64,000 bases of DNA from Pleurotus ostreatus/Saccharomyces cerevisiae fusant (Eukaryota; Opisthokonta): positions 62,001 to 126,000 of the forward strand of contig JAMQCK010000007.1 in assembly GCA_024196135.1 (NCBI GenBank). The letters are read 5' to 3'. Below the pieces are notes generated by a model. It was not told the origin of the DNA. It worked only from the letters and a program-made list of their open reading frames with translations, and ran no database searches. Within the stretch, counting starts at the first letter, position 1. Each line of letters begins with the position of its first letter. Positions 23,261 through 34,850 of this stretch are shown in pieces. A program made the position numbers and the translations under genes.

Positions 23261-24606
23261 TTCAATCAGCGTCCCTTCCTGAAAATGCTCACTGTAGCAT
23301 ACCTGAGCAGTAATCTCGCCAAAGTGATTATAACGCCAGCTTCTGTCAGTTATGTAAGCTTACTGTGTGTATATACCTATCAAGCCATAATTCGCTTCAC
23401 TTTCGCCAGACAGTGGCATTGTCGGGGCAGCTTGACGCGCCGCATGAAGACGGTTCGGAGTTGGATCATGACCGAGGGCGTCTGTGTAGCCACGAAATAT
23501 TCAACTATTTCTCAATGAAAAGACAAAGGCCAGCGCAGTATAACTGCCCATTCTCGGTGGGTTTGGGCGCAGGATTGTTGCACCTCGCGGAAGAGAGTGA
23601 CCGTTCAGGACAAAATCAGGATCAAAATACGTGTGTGACATGGATGGGACATTATCGCGATCACGTGTGTCCCACGTCGCCTTGTTTGCCGCCATCATCG
23701 TGCTGAACAGATTGCCCAATGGCAATTATCTCATACACCCTTTCACGCATATGGCGCCGTATCCATCAAGGAGAAGAGCGGGACATGTCCTCTCTGTCCT
23801 CGTTCCCCGCGTTCGGTAATTCGACGATGGTGAACCCGGATGGTTTCATCGGCGCGAAGTTCTGTAGCATATATCGCCGCTAGGTCGACAGCTATAGCGC
23901 TTGTCCGGACCTATGAGGTCGTTGCTAGCACTTCTCTTGCAAGAAGAAGCCGTGACAGCGTTGCCGTGTCGTCCCCACCGCCCAAGATCTTGAGCGCGGG
24001 GCTCAACGATGCGGCCCACCATCTTGACGAAATTATACCCTCGTATCGACCCACTATGAAGTCGCTAGTCGTACTCAAACACGAGTATATCGATCACTAC
24101 GACCCAACGGTTCCTCGAGTCTCGACACCCTGTTCACCCCGCTGGCTTCTTACCCTGCCATGATTCAAGATCTAGACCATGGAGAATGTCTTCGCCAGAA
24201 TTCAGCGCGTTCACTGCGCGTCATACGCGTCTGACTGCCGAGCTTCGACAACTTCATCAGACCTTCACGCTTCCATGACCCTGGGATGGGAGTCCTTTTC
24301 CCTGGACCTGCGCAGGGCATCGAGTCCTGTGCATACTGAAACCAAGTACTTACGAGTGCGCGAAGAACGATCCCTCATCACTTTCCACTCTCGATAGCCA
24401 TTATCAAACATCTACATATACACGAAACAGGATACAAGGGCGCATATAATCTACAGCTGCATGCAAGAACAAAGTCTAGTCATAGATAGCATAACAAAAC
24501 TGCATAGCTCGGTCAGAGGGAACATAACAATCGTGGTAGCGCCGCAAGAAAAGTTGGTGGCGACAGACTCGGAGACACCAGGACAACCACGCTCAAAATA
24601 TCACGC
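23261..24606. other. 1.3 kb intergenic between convergent BTB3 and PACT genes
   Basis: Holds the 3' flanks of two convergent genes. Open frames are short and unrecognised. No RNA gene or repeat seen. Confidence 0.45.
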
Positions 24607-27600
24607 TCAAGCTGAAGAAGACTTCTGCCCCTGTCGTGCAGACGATCGCCTTGCCTCCTGGTAGGCTTCCTGGATCGCCGTCTTCATCGCGCGCTGCTTC
24701 CGCCAGCCTTCCGATGCACGCCTACAATGCTCGTCAGTAGACATCCACATCTTCCAACATAAGACGCTTTACCTTGCCCGAGCCAAGAAGATCACCGCAA
24801 GAGCCGCGCTCTTCACCGACTGCACCCTCGGCCGCTTCACCTCCTCCGGCGGCGCGTCGGTGAAGCCAATCTGGGCGATAGCGGAGATGATGGTGCGCTC
24901 GCTGTTTACGCGTCAGTATCAGTTGCGACGCAGGAAAATCAGCTTACGCACCTCTTCTCGAACTTGCCCAACAAGACCAAGAGGTACCGCTTCTGGTGCG
25001 CAAGTTCGCCGCGCAGAGTCGACTCGCGCGTGAACTTCGCCTTGAGGTAGCGAATTTGCACCAGAAGGCCCTTGCACTCCTCCTTATGGCGCATCTCGAT
25101 CGCGTGCACCTGGACCTCGTCGCTGCAAAAGCTCCCATCAGCATCCCATTGCTCGCACTCAAACACGTTCCACTCACATCTCCCCTGCCCTACCCTCCAA
25201 CTCCATCCTTGCCTTCCGCGCACTCTCCTTATGCCGCTCCACCTGCTCCGTGAGCAGGCGGATCTGCGCCTGCGCCTGCTTCCGCGCGCGCTCGTCCTCG
25301 CGCCGCTTCGCCTCCAGCTTCTCCTTCTCCCCGCGCAGCGCCTGCAGGTCGCGCCCGAACGCTTCCGCGTCGCGGCGCACGCGCTTGAGGTCCGCCTCCA
25401 GCACGCCGACGGTCTTGGCGACGTCGCTGCGCTCGGCCTCGATGCGGTGGCGCTCGGCTTCCGCGCGGTGCAGCTCATCGGCTTGGTCGGAGAGCGCGCG
25501 GCGCAGGTCCTCGATCTCAAGGAGGTGGAGGTCTAGCTGGTGACGGCGACCGTCGTGCGAGGTCTGCGACTTGAGGTATTGGTCGTGAAGGCGGCTTGCG
25601 CGCTGTGATCATGGATGAGAGGGGTGGCTGCAGGCGGACGGCAAGACTGCTTACCTCGGAGGTCTCAGCGAAGCGTTTCTGCAGCTCCTTGTGATCAGCA
25701 GCAAGCATCGAACGTTCTTGCCTCAGCTGCTCAATAGTCGCCGCATTCTCGCTAACGCGAGCCTCGAGCAGACGCGTCTTCTGTTCCGCGTTGGCGTTCG
25801 CTAGTCAACAGTCAGTTGGCGTTCATGCTTCAGCAACAGAATGCTTACCTCGCAACTCCCTCTCCAAGTCGTGGTTCTCCTTCTTGAACCTATTCAGCTG
25901 CTGGCGCACATCCTCCATATCTTCTTCCGTCCGCTGCAACTGCGACACTACACTGTCGCGCTCCCTCTCCGCACGGCTCTGCTCCGTCATCAATGACCGC
26001 AGCCTCGCGCGCTCCGCCTTCAACGAGCCTTCGAGCTCAGCAATTGTCAGCTTCGCCTGGTCAAGCTCGCCCTGCATGCCCGTTCGCGCGCGCTCGCCGT
26101 TCGCCGCCTTCATGGCCTCCTGGGCGGCCTTCCTGGCTTCCGCGGCTGCCCGGTCTGCTTCTTCCCTGATCTGCGCATTGAGCCGGTTCGCAGCATCTTG
26201 GAGGGCGTTCTTCTCGTTGGTAAGCCGGCGACGTTCGTCGTCCCACGACCTCTTCGTGCGTGCGAGCTCCTCGTTGAGCTGGCGGACATCAGAGCGGAGC
26301 GCGTTGGTAGTCTTGGTCGGCGGCGTTGGGGGTTCGCTCGGTAGCGACGACTGGCTGACACCAAGGTCGAAGGTACTGGGAGATGGTCTTTAGCATGAGT
26401 CACCCGGGCGAAGACAGACATGACGAACCTCTCGTTGGCGTTGACATGCGAGACATCGACCTTGACCTTGCACTTCTGGCAGCGAAGGCGCTGCAGACGC
26501 TTGACTCGACGCTCTTCCTGACGAGATAGGCGGCTGAGCTCCGACTCGAGGGTGCGTATCCTGCCACGGGCTTCTTCCAACTTCTTGGTTAGGCCTACGA
26601 CACCGAGGCCCGCGTCCTCGAGCTTGTCGAGCTTGTCGTCGATGCTGTCGTTGGCACGGTCCAGCTCCTTCTGCAAGCGCTCGATTTCGGCGACAAGCGG
26701 CGCATGGGTAGAGTCCGCGCGCGTCGAGTTCAGCCACGACATCTGAAGGATCTATTAGCAGGCAAATTGACGGTTCAAGAACACCGACTTACATCTCGCA
26801 AAGGCGTCCCTGGCGTCTTCGGCATCCGCATCGACATATTGATCGCATGTCGGGCGATAGGCGAAATTCCGCTATGGTTGACCACCTTGCTCGGCGAGTT
26901 CATCTCGTTCACCGTCATCCTCAGCGCCCGGTTCCGCTCCAGTAGCTCCTCTTTTTCCTTCTCCAACATCTCGATCCGCGTATCCTTCGCCTTCTCAATG
27001 GCCTTTCGCGCGGGGGACTGCTCCAGCAGCGTCGTCAGCCGCGCGATTTCCTTGTTCGCCTCGTCGAGCTCGTTCTCCAGCGCCTCGACCTCCTCATCGG
27101 TCGGGCGGTCGACGGTGGGGTCGTGCGGCGTGCTCCTGTTCATCATGGAGGCGTCGCGTGCGCGCTCGAGTTCGCGTTCGAGGGAGGCGACCTTGGCCTT
27201 GAGCTGTGCGATTTCTTCGTCGTCTTCCTGCATCTTCTGCTCCGCGGCGTCGAGGGCCTCCTCGGTTTGCTGCGCCATGCCCGCCGTGCGCTGCGCGTCG
27301 TTCTCCAGCTGGTCGATGTGGTCGTTCGCGGCGTCCTGGTCGACCTCGAGCGCACGAATGTGGTTTTCGGCCTCCGCAAGGTCGTGTTCGAGGGCCTCGA
27401 TGCGCTCCGACGCGGCCGCCGCGCTGTCCTCAAGCTCCGCAACGAACTCCTTTGTGACCTGAAGCTCGTTCTGCGTCTGCCGAAGCTCGTTCTGCGCCGT
27501 GCGAAGGTTGGTCTGCGCCTTCTCCAGTTCCTCGCGCACGTCCTCCGTCGTATTCCGCTCCTTCGCCAGCTCCTGTTCCCGCGCATGCAGATCATTCTCC

Positions 27601-30249
27601 AGCTCCTCATTCACGTTCCTCTCCTCCTCCAGCTGCTTCTCCAGGTCGTCGATCTTGTCCTGCGACAGCAGCACCTCGTCCTCGAGCTGCTTAATCTGCA
27701 TCTTCGCATTTCGGAGCTCCGCGCTGACCTGGCCGAGGTGCGCATTCACCTCGCGCAGCTCGCCGCCCAGGTCCTTGTCGTCCTCGAAGCGGCTCTCCGC
27801 CTTCTCCGCCCGGTCCAGCGCGTCGTCGCGCTCGTTCTCCACCTGCAGGACCTTCCGCTCAAGCTCCTTCGTGGCGCGCTTGTGCTCCGCCTCCGTGTCT
27901 TTGAGTCGAGCCTCCGTGTCCTTCAGCCGCGCCTCCGCCGCGCGCGCCTTGTTCTCCAGGTCGGTCACGATCGCCTCGACGCCCTTTTCCACCTCGGACA
28001 TCCGGTCGCGCCACTTGTCCTTGTCGCGCGCGCGTTCCGCCCGTTCTTCGGACAGCGCCTGCTCAGCCTTCGCTTTCTCCTCGAGTGCCTGGGCTTTCTC
28101 GTCGAGGGCCTGCTCGCGCTCGGCCTTGTACGTGTCAATAATCTCCTCCAGCTCCGCCTTCTCCTCCATCCAGCCCTCGGCGCTCGGATCCTCGCGCACT
28201 CCACTGAGTGTGCTGCCGGTGCTGATCCTACGACTGCTCCCTGCGCTGGTCCGGCGGTCGCTCCCCGACCCACCACTCAACCGACGCAGCGCGCTGCTCG
28301 CCGCAGGATCACTCGCCTCCCCACTCGCCCGTCGCTCCTCCTCCAGCCTCGTCAGCCTTGCCACAAGCGCCTCGTTTTCCTCTTGCAGCCGCCGGTTCAA
28401 ACCATGCAAATAATTGTTTAGCTTGCCCGCGTTGAACCGGTTGACAGCATGCCCCTCGGCTGCGCTATGCAAACCCATCGCCGGGTCGAAGGACAGGTTG
28501 GCGCGCGGGTTGTGGATGAGGTCGTGCGAGGACGCGGTGGAGATGAAGGACGCGCCGTCGTTCATGGCCTGGCCCTCGGAGTCGGTCATGACATGCCCCT
28601 CGGAATCGGACCCGGTCGCAGAGTCGCCGCCCGAGGAAGGTGATGGTACGAATGTCTGCGCGAGCGGGTGCGACATCCGGCGCCCCGCAACAGGCGCCTT
28701 GGAGAAGCGAGGGGTCACGCCAGCGAACGCCACCTGCAAATTCGTCCGCGGAAGCGTGCCCGGCATATTCGACACGGTCGTGTCATTTCCTGGCGTCTCG
28801 GGTACAGCAGCGCGATACGGTGTCCCCTTCGTCCGCATTCGGGGTCGGGCCGTCGAGTTGATGACATCGAGGAGGAAGGACTTGCGACGGGAATACGGCG
28901 TGGCTTGGTTCTCTTCGTCTTCGGACTCCTGCTGTGGGGGTTTGGGTGTGGACAGGAAATTGTTCTGAGGCGGCTTAGGGGTGGTGAGCAGGTTATTAGG
29001 CGGCGGCGGCAAGTCGAAGCGCGCCCTCGGTCGTGGAAAAGCCGGGGTTGGCGTGTACGTGAGCGAGGGCGAGATCTCGCGCTGAGTATCCTCGCCGTGT
29101 TCCTCTTCGGATGAGAAGGTGGGCTCGCGGGAGTCCTGACTGATGCGCGAGTGCGAGTCCTGGCTATTGCGCGAGTGTTGAGTCCCCGAGGGCTGATCCT
29201 CGTGCGATTGCTGCGACGCGTCGACCTCTTCCTGGTCCGACACGGGCTGCCCGGGCGATTGGTGGATGCCCGTCATCTCCATCGAGTCGCTCTCGTGCAA
29301 AGAGGGTTCTTGACTTGAACGCGCGTCTTCATATTCGCGCTCAATCGCGGGCGACGCGTTGTTCGATGGTGGGAGGGGGATCGCGGCTGCTGGAACGGGC
29401 GACTCGTCGGGGGAGCGTGCGTTACGCGACGAGCGGTGGCTTCGTGGGGTAGACTGCGTGGGCGAGGAGGCACCGGTCGAGGACGTGCGTGAAAGGGAGG
29501 GGGTTCGCATGCGCGAGGGTGGCCTTCGATGGGATATGTTCTTGAAGGGCGAGGGCTTGAGCACGATTAGTCCAATGTATACGCTGGATATCACGTCGAC
29601 GCACCTTTGGCTCTGAGCGCAGAGAGACAGAGTACTCCACATAGCTCTCCGAGAACTTCTTCTTCGGCGTCGCCTCATCTCGATAGTCGCGCGCCGAGAA
29701 CGATGGTGAGCCGCTGCGACTGACGGAGCGCAACGCGTCAGTAATCGAGAGGTCGTCGTACTCGTCCTCGTGCTGGGTGTCTTGGGGTGGAAGATACGCG
29801 TTGGGGACGCTGTCTTGGCTCTCGTCCAGTTCTTCGTCCGACACGTCGGGTGCTGGCAGCGACGGAATCGCGCTGACGTCGAAGCTTTCGTGTTGCGGGG
29901 GCAGTCTTGAGATGCTCTTCGAGGACATGAACCCCGCCAGGGAAGACCTGCTCGACCGATTGCTCGAGCGTATCGAGTTTGCGAACCGTGTCGCGCTCGC
30001 GGTTGCCGAATGGCCATAGATCGTCGACGCTGTGTGATGCGAGTTCGTAGGGGCAGGAGTTGAGGTTATGGGGGTCGATATGCTGCTGAGGTTGTCCGAG
30101 GAGTCGTCGCCGTGGTGGCTGCTCGTGTCGGGGTCGACCATCGCCGAATCTTCGAATGCAGGGAGCGACGGCAGAGAGGGCATGTCCCGCTCTTCGCCAT
30201 CCTGGATGCGACGCCATATTCGGGAGGGGGTTTCTGAAATTATCGCCAT
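24607..30249 (-). CDS. PACT-domain spindle pole body scaffold (pericentrin/Pcp1-like)
   Basis: A giant coiled-coil protein of roughly 1,650-1,700 residues in about nine exons. The N-terminus (MAIISETPSRIWRRI...PSLPSLPAFEDS) and the next several hundred residues are Ser/Pro/Glu-rich and disordered. From about 28430 down to 24970 the protein is almost continuous heptads (KLNNYLHGLNRRLQEENEAL onward), broken by MPKTPGTPLRDMSWLN and a CQKCKVKVD segment. The C-terminus reads HKEECKGLLVQIRYLKAKFT, then LRGELAHQKRYLLVLLGKFE, then SAALAVIFLARARRASEGWR; this is the PACT domain that anchors pericentrin, AKAP450 and fission yeast Pcp1 at the microtubule-organising centre, with a calmodulin-binding helix. 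Junctions seen include RD|MSWLN, NER|STFDLG and PQ-type 50-60-nt introns. The frame closes at TGA 24607-24609. The exact N-terminal exon set is less certain. Confidence 0.85.
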
Positions 30250-30370
30250 TGCGAACGCGAGGCCGCAGCCTTTCCCAACAAGATGATGGCGAAAGACAAG
30301 AAGGTACACGTGAGCATTTCATAGGACCTCACATTTCCCCTGACTTGTGTTCACCACTGTATCACATATA

Positions 30371-30394
30371 TCCTATGACTTCCGAGTCATAGGA
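30371..30394. repeat. Perfect 10-bp inverted repeat upstream of PACT gene
   Basis: TCCTATGACT and its exact reverse complement separated by TCCG. It lies about 122-145 bp upstream of the minus-strand ATG at 30249, inside the probable promoter or 5' UTR. It could be a dimer-binding operator or an RNA hairpin. Confidence 0.6.
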
Positions 30395-30441
30395 GTATAT
30401 TTCTTCTCTAAACTGTCACCATATTTATATAGTATGACACA

Positions 30442-30503
30442 CGGTATACCGAAGGTATTTCGCCTTTTGCGTATGGTCACGTGATCGCGACGCGCTCGCG
30501 TCG
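30442..30503. repeat. Two further palindromes in the same promoter region
   Basis: CGGTATACCG (30442-30451) is a perfect 10-bp palindrome, and CGACGCG / CGCGTCG around a 2-nt centre occupies 30488-30503. With the repeat at 30371 this makes three palindromes in about 130 bp. Confidence 0.5.
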
Positions 30504-30773
30504 TGTCACAAACATGTCACAAGCGAAATCGATGTAAGTTACCTGGCGCACCCGCAGTCAACATGTGCATATCTTTTACTGGAAGTTGTATGTTAAAGAG
30601 CAGCAATACATGGCTTTGGCTACATGCACCACCTCAGTTCAAAATTTTTGCAAGCCTTGCAAGATGCTTTCCGCCGCCTCAAATACGGACTCGGATGCCA
30701 TCCTTTCCCACCTTTCCGGACTTTGGCCATGGAGAGCTGTAGGGCTGTCCGAGAATTCGGACCGTCTGGCTTC

Positions 30774-30905
30774 GACGCAGTGAAGGCCGCTTACCTCATC
30801 AGCGTCCAACGTCAACCCCAATTTTACGGCGAGCAGGCTCCAAAAGCGTATGGCGTTCGGGTGCGCATTGCTAACGTGCGACTCGCCGAGCACGACTTGA
30901 AGCAC
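30774..30905 (-). pseudogene. Relic of a BTB-family C-terminal exon
   Basis: On the minus strand the frame reads SNAHPNAIRFWSLLAVKLG followed by TLDADE, then a splice-donor-like GTAAGCGGCCT. Copy 2 of the BTB array reads SNAHPHAMRFWSELATELD, VLDVNE, then the same GTAAGCGGCCT at the start of its intron. The similarity therefore covers both exon and intron DNA. Just upstream a Cys-x3-Cys stretch (CFKSC) appears in a different frame, so a frameshift separates it from the rest. No BTB domain is found beyond it. I read it as a truncated, non-functional piece of a duplicated BTB gene, 8 kb from and opposite in strand to the live array. Confidence 0.65.
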
Positions 30906-31264
30906 GGAGTACGCCTTGGGAGCGGGCTGTCGAAGGTAGAGAGGCGCGTGAGCGGGGAAGATGGGGAAGGGGACGCGCCTGATACGGACTCATCAAAGAC
31001 AACCCTGTAAGTGGACAAGAGCGTCGATGCCTTTGATAATTGACGTCAAGTTAGATAATGAACGCACATAGGCCGGTACGAGATAGCAAAGTCGCCTCAT
31101 AGACAACTGTTTCGTTAGCGGTAAGTGCGCCCGGTCCCCAACCCTCTGCGAGTTTAGGTGGATCATAGAGCAAAACTCACATAGCGTATGCGCAAAAGTG
31201 ATTTGATCTGCCTCATCCTCGCGGAGCTACAGATCATGATGTGCGCAATAAGCCCAGTGCAGCC

Positions 31265-31630
31265 CTAGCCGGTCGATAACCGAACACCCCTGAAAATGGG
31301 AGTGAGTACCAAGACAGAGTAAGAAAATGTAAAACGGACGTTTCTCTTCTGGTGATACCACATGCGGGACTCCAGCGCGGTTTCAATGAGGGATGCCGTT
31401 GCCTTCATGAGGAATGCACGGAGCTCGAAACCCCATGCAGATCCAGCGAAGAGGTCGCGCAAGGCCGCGCGCACTCCTTCTGGTTGTCGGTGTGCGATTA
31501 GGAGTTGTGGAAGCGTAAAGGCCTCGCGAAGACGTCGACGCACGACGCAGCACGGCAGCGAACCGCGCAGTGGACTCCGCACAATGATAAGGAGCTCGAT
31601 TTGGGCGAATACTCTCTCCGTGGTCTTCTC
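31265..31630 (-). other. Possible orphan exon, unknown protein
   Basis: Open for about 120 codons behind a plausible acceptor (CTTAG at 31631). The translation (TTERVFAQIELLIIVRSPL, then REAFTLPQLLIAHRQPEG, then LRDLFAGSAWGFELRAFLMK, LIETALESRMWYHQKR) looks protein-like, with alternating hydrophobic helices, yet no ATG or neighbouring exon could be joined to it with confidence. It may be an exon of an unrecognised gene, a gene relic, or chance. Confidence 0.25.
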
Positions 31631-32357
31631 CTAAGAAAAGGGGTCTACTACTGAAGAAAGGAACCTAAAGAAAGGGGTGACGAGGCCCGAAGACTGTGTG
31701 GATGATTGTTTTAGGAGGAGGATCGTAGCCTTCGAGATACTGACTCGTATTTGAGTATGGCAAAAGATTCATGGTGCGTAGGCCACCAGAGACGTGCCAT
31801 AGGGGCAAAGAGAACGACGTTAGAGCTGTCCCTTGACTTCCCTTTTCGGAACAAGCTTTCAAGGTGAGCGAAGTTGGAAGTGACCGCAGTCTTCCGCCCG
31901 TGTACAGGGCCGGAGAAAGCAACGCGCCACTGGCCCGGTGCACCAAAGGGGTATCAGGACCCACAAAGGTCGCCTGCGCGGCAGAGACAGAAGTCGACTT
32001 GGGCGTGGGTCCTCCTTTTTCAATCCATCTTGAGGCGCGACCTTCGGTGGTTGAAAGAGTTCGATTTACCGACCGGGATTAGCTTCCAGTCCAATCTTCG
32101 CAGTGTCCTCCAGGACATTCCTTTCGACCGAGCTATGCAGTGTTGTTTTGCTATCTATGACTAGGCTCTTCGCTTGCCCGCGAACGTAGATTCAACGCGC
32201 CCTTGTAGGTAGACGCTTGATAGAGGCCCGCGCGGTCGCATAGCAACGGAACTCTTCAAGCGAGTATCCTGAATGCAGTAGTAAGTACGGACTCTCGCGT
32301 TGGCCGGTCCACGTTTTCTCGGGAACGACAACGGCCGGAATGTGTTGGCATTCTTCG
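31631..32357. other. Intergenic, upstream of orphan exon and downstream of CRD1
   Basis: Nothing further recognised. Open frames at 31665-31964 and 31874-32164 have no identifiable product. Confidence 0.4.
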
Positions 32358-33444
32358 TCACGGCTTGGGCCCTTTCGACAATATACGGACTGCGTTCTTG
32401 GAGAAGACGTAGGATAGGCCGCTTGATATTGTCGTAGCGGCGACGGTCCATCTGGGAACGAAACGAGTCAACGAGGAGAAACAAGTGTGGAGAAGGATGA
32501 GGACGCACTGTAGATACCACAATGGGTCGGCGAGGTCGAAGGGCAATATTGGCGCTACGGTTGCCGCGCCCATAAGGAGCAGCTGAAGCGCAGTGTTTAT
32601 CTGTAGAACGCGTCAGTTTCGGCGGATGGGACGGCACTAAGCGGCATGACGAACCTTGCTAATCATGGTGGGATGCACCTCGGCAGACGGTATCGAGAAG
32701 TCCCAGTATCGCGCCATGGTTTTCTAGAAGTTCAAGGTCAGCGGAGGGATGCAAGGAAGATGCGGAGAGCGTACAGGTGCCGGTAGGGAGGTGTATCGGA
32801 TGTAGAACGCGGACAAGCTGAGGAGTACGTCGCGGCCGATGATGAGGACTGCCAATGGTACTGCGTAGAGCGTCAGAGCGCGCTCTACTCTATAAACATG
32901 TGAAGCGCACCAGGTATGAGGCCCTTCATGCCCAGCGTCACGGTCAAGGTTGTCATTAGCGTCTTGTCCGCGGCAGGATCCAGGATCGTCCCAAGCACTG
33001 AGCCCATCTTGAAGTTCCGCGCCAGATACCCATCGACCTTCATAGACGGGCACGCATTCAGCCTCTCTCAGCCAGACGCGTCGCAGGAGGTATGCGAACC
33101 AAGTCAGTCAAGCCCGCGTACACCAGCAGCCCAGTGGCGATGTGGAAATTCCCGTGCAGGATCGCGTAGCCGAGAAAGGGGCACGCGACGATGCGCGAGA
33201 CCGTGAGGAGGTTCGGGATGGTGTAGATGTTCTCCTTGGGCGTTAGCTTTTCTTTGATGATCTTAAGGCGCTCCTTCGGCGGGTTGAAGCGCGGGGTGCG
33301 CATCGGAGAGAAGAGCGGGCTGTTTCGGGTGAAGGGGCGTAAGAGAGCTGGTGCGCATCTGAGTGTACAGGAGGGGAAAGTGGGTGAGGCATGGCGGGGG
33401 AGGGGCACGCGTCCGACGCGTCCGCGGAGGATGGGGGCGAACAT
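32358..33444 (-). CDS. CRD1: Cardiolipin synthase (CDP-alcohol phosphatidyltransferase)
   Basis: Joins phosphatidylglycerol to CDP-diacylglycerol to make cardiolipin in the mitochondrial inner membrane. The N-terminus (MFAPILRGRVGRVPLPRHAS) is Arg-rich and acid-poor like a mitochondrial presequence. PKENIYTIPNLLTVSRI then leads into the CDP-alcohol phosphatidyltransferase motif: DLVDGYLAR in the first half and G..LD..AD in GTILDPAADK after an eight-residue gap, exactly the D-x2-DG-x2-AR-x8-G-x3-D-x3-D pattern, with an intron inside it. Membrane helices follow (VPLAVLIIGRDVLLSLSAFY), then KINTALQLLLMGA and the end GLSYVFSKNAVRILSKGPKP. At least five exons. Length of about 260-290 aa suits fungal Crd1. 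Confidence 0.93.
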
Positions 33445-33745
33445 TGTGAGCGGACAAGAGCGATGTCGTCAGTTTCGCGTGCGTCTGGCATTTCACATCA
33501 AGGTTGGACCCACAAGGGCAAATATGAGAAAGCAAAGGACCAAGTACCGAGCACTAGTAGTAGAAGTATGTACTACTTGGCTCAGGGACAGCGATTGAAA
33601 ATGCATAGTTGAGAGAACTCAAAAAACTGTTTTGCCCGATTCACACCGCCAAAAGTTGAACGTGGCCTCCTCTAAAGAGATTCAAGTCATACTACCCTTC
33701 AAATCGTGGTGCAGTGAGATGCATCCTGACAAAATTTTCGTAAGA
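33445..33745. other. Intergenic: CRD1 promoter and family B copy 1 3' flank
   Basis: No gene seen. I checked the minus strand here for a lost dsRNA-binding exon of the neighbouring family B copy and found none. Confidence 0.45.
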
Positions 33746-34254
33746 TTAATCCTTGGGCCGAGTAGCGGTACTGTACGGAGTTGACAAGAGTATATGCTCT
33801 CTTGGATCTTCGACGGCTCGGTCGTCGCCGACAGGCGCCCTGCGCTCGCGCAGGACCTCCGGTTCCCCGGCGCCAACTTGGGTACCGCTCGACCGAGCGA
33901 CAGTTGGCGACTCTGTGGTGATAACGCTCGACGATTCCCCGGAAAAAGGCTCTGTGACGATGGATTCGAGCCTGGAAGAGTCGCGCCGCTGACGACGCAG
34001 GGGCTCAAAATTCTGCCCAGCTGGTAGACGCTTCATTATGTATGCAGCACTAATGACTATGTCAAGCCAGAATACGACAGGAGAATGATACAAGACATCA
34101 CTTACATGGTCGCCAAGATACCCAAAGCGCCGCACACAGTCACGGGAACGGGGTTGACCTTATATGCTGCAATCACTGCCGCAGCGTTTAAAGTAACCGC
34201 CACGAGTCCTAAGAAAGTGCTAGGCTTATGTAGCTCTCGTAGCAAGGAGGTCAT
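33746..34254 (-). CDS. Family B copy 1: two-helix membrane hairpin protein without dsRBD
   Basis: Predicted 150 residues in two exons (34106-34254 and 33746-34049, joined in frame across AT|T). Exon 1 gives two hydrophobic helices: LGLVAVTLNAAAVIAAYK and VTVCGALGILAT, split by a short NP turn (VNPVP). The same hairpin opens family B copies 2 and 3, where the turn is DSNPIF. The tail (LPAGQNFEPLRRQRRDSS, then Ser/Thr/Glu-rich, ending STATRPKD) is disordered and lacks the dsRNA-binding domain seen in the other two. Start: ATG 34254 aligns with the paralogues' N-termini; an in-frame ATG at 34368 would add 38 residues. Function unknown. Confidence 0.6.
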
Positions 34255-34850
34255 GATGCGTCGAGAGGAAGGTGTCGAATTGTCGCTGCGCAATGCGCGA
34301 AGTAGGCGTGTCGGTAGTCGGTCGACCCTGGGATAGAGTGGGAGGAAGAATGCGCTGCACGTAGCCATTCCCCTCGTCCTATATGAGTGCCAGGTGCTTT
34401 GGCTGTAGCTCGTGAACGCATGAACCCTCAAGCTGTTGAAAGAAGGTCTTCTATCGTGTGGACCAATGCTAATCGATACAGCTTATGCAGTGATAGCAGG
34501 TCAGCCGACACAGACATCCAGTGGGCGTGGCATGGCCTCCTCCGAAGAGCTATGAGAACGACAATGGAATCAAGCAAAGAAGGAAGTCGGAGGGTCGAGA
34601 TCGCTGCATGTCACGCGTCGTGTCACGGTTGAAGTTGGACACCAGGGCAAATAGAAGCAAAGACGGCGTTATCGGATATCGAATTTATTTACATCTTCAC
34701 TGGACATAAGCGCACACGAAACATGTTCAGCTCGTAACTACATCCCTTCCGAATTCTCACTGGCGTAGATTCATTCCCAATCACTTAGTTGGCCGGCTCC
34801 GCGATGACCTTGACATTCAACCTGAAGAGAGCCAGCGCGCATAGGCCCTC
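34255..34850. other. Intergenic: family B copy 1 upstream, family A copy 1 3' flank
   Basis: A CATATA-like element sits at 34380-34385, about 126 nt above the chosen family B start. No other gene or repeat seen. Confidence 0.4.

Noticed and set aside
27123..28421. Long plus-strand open frames (27123-28421, 27499-28413) opposite the coiled-coil gene
   Set aside because: They are antisense shadows: heptad-rich Leu/Glu/Lys/Arg codons on the minus strand give Leu/Arg/Ser-only readings on the plus strand, without any domain.
30624..31010. 128-codon plus-strand frame at the BTB relic
   Set aside because: The homology to BTB copy 2 is on the minus strand; the plus-strand frame is its shadow.
34255..34368. 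Upstream ATG extending family B copy 1 by 38 residues
   Set aside because: The extra residues do not align with copies 2 and 3 and would place the start within about 20 nt of the TATA-like element. Kept as an alternative only.
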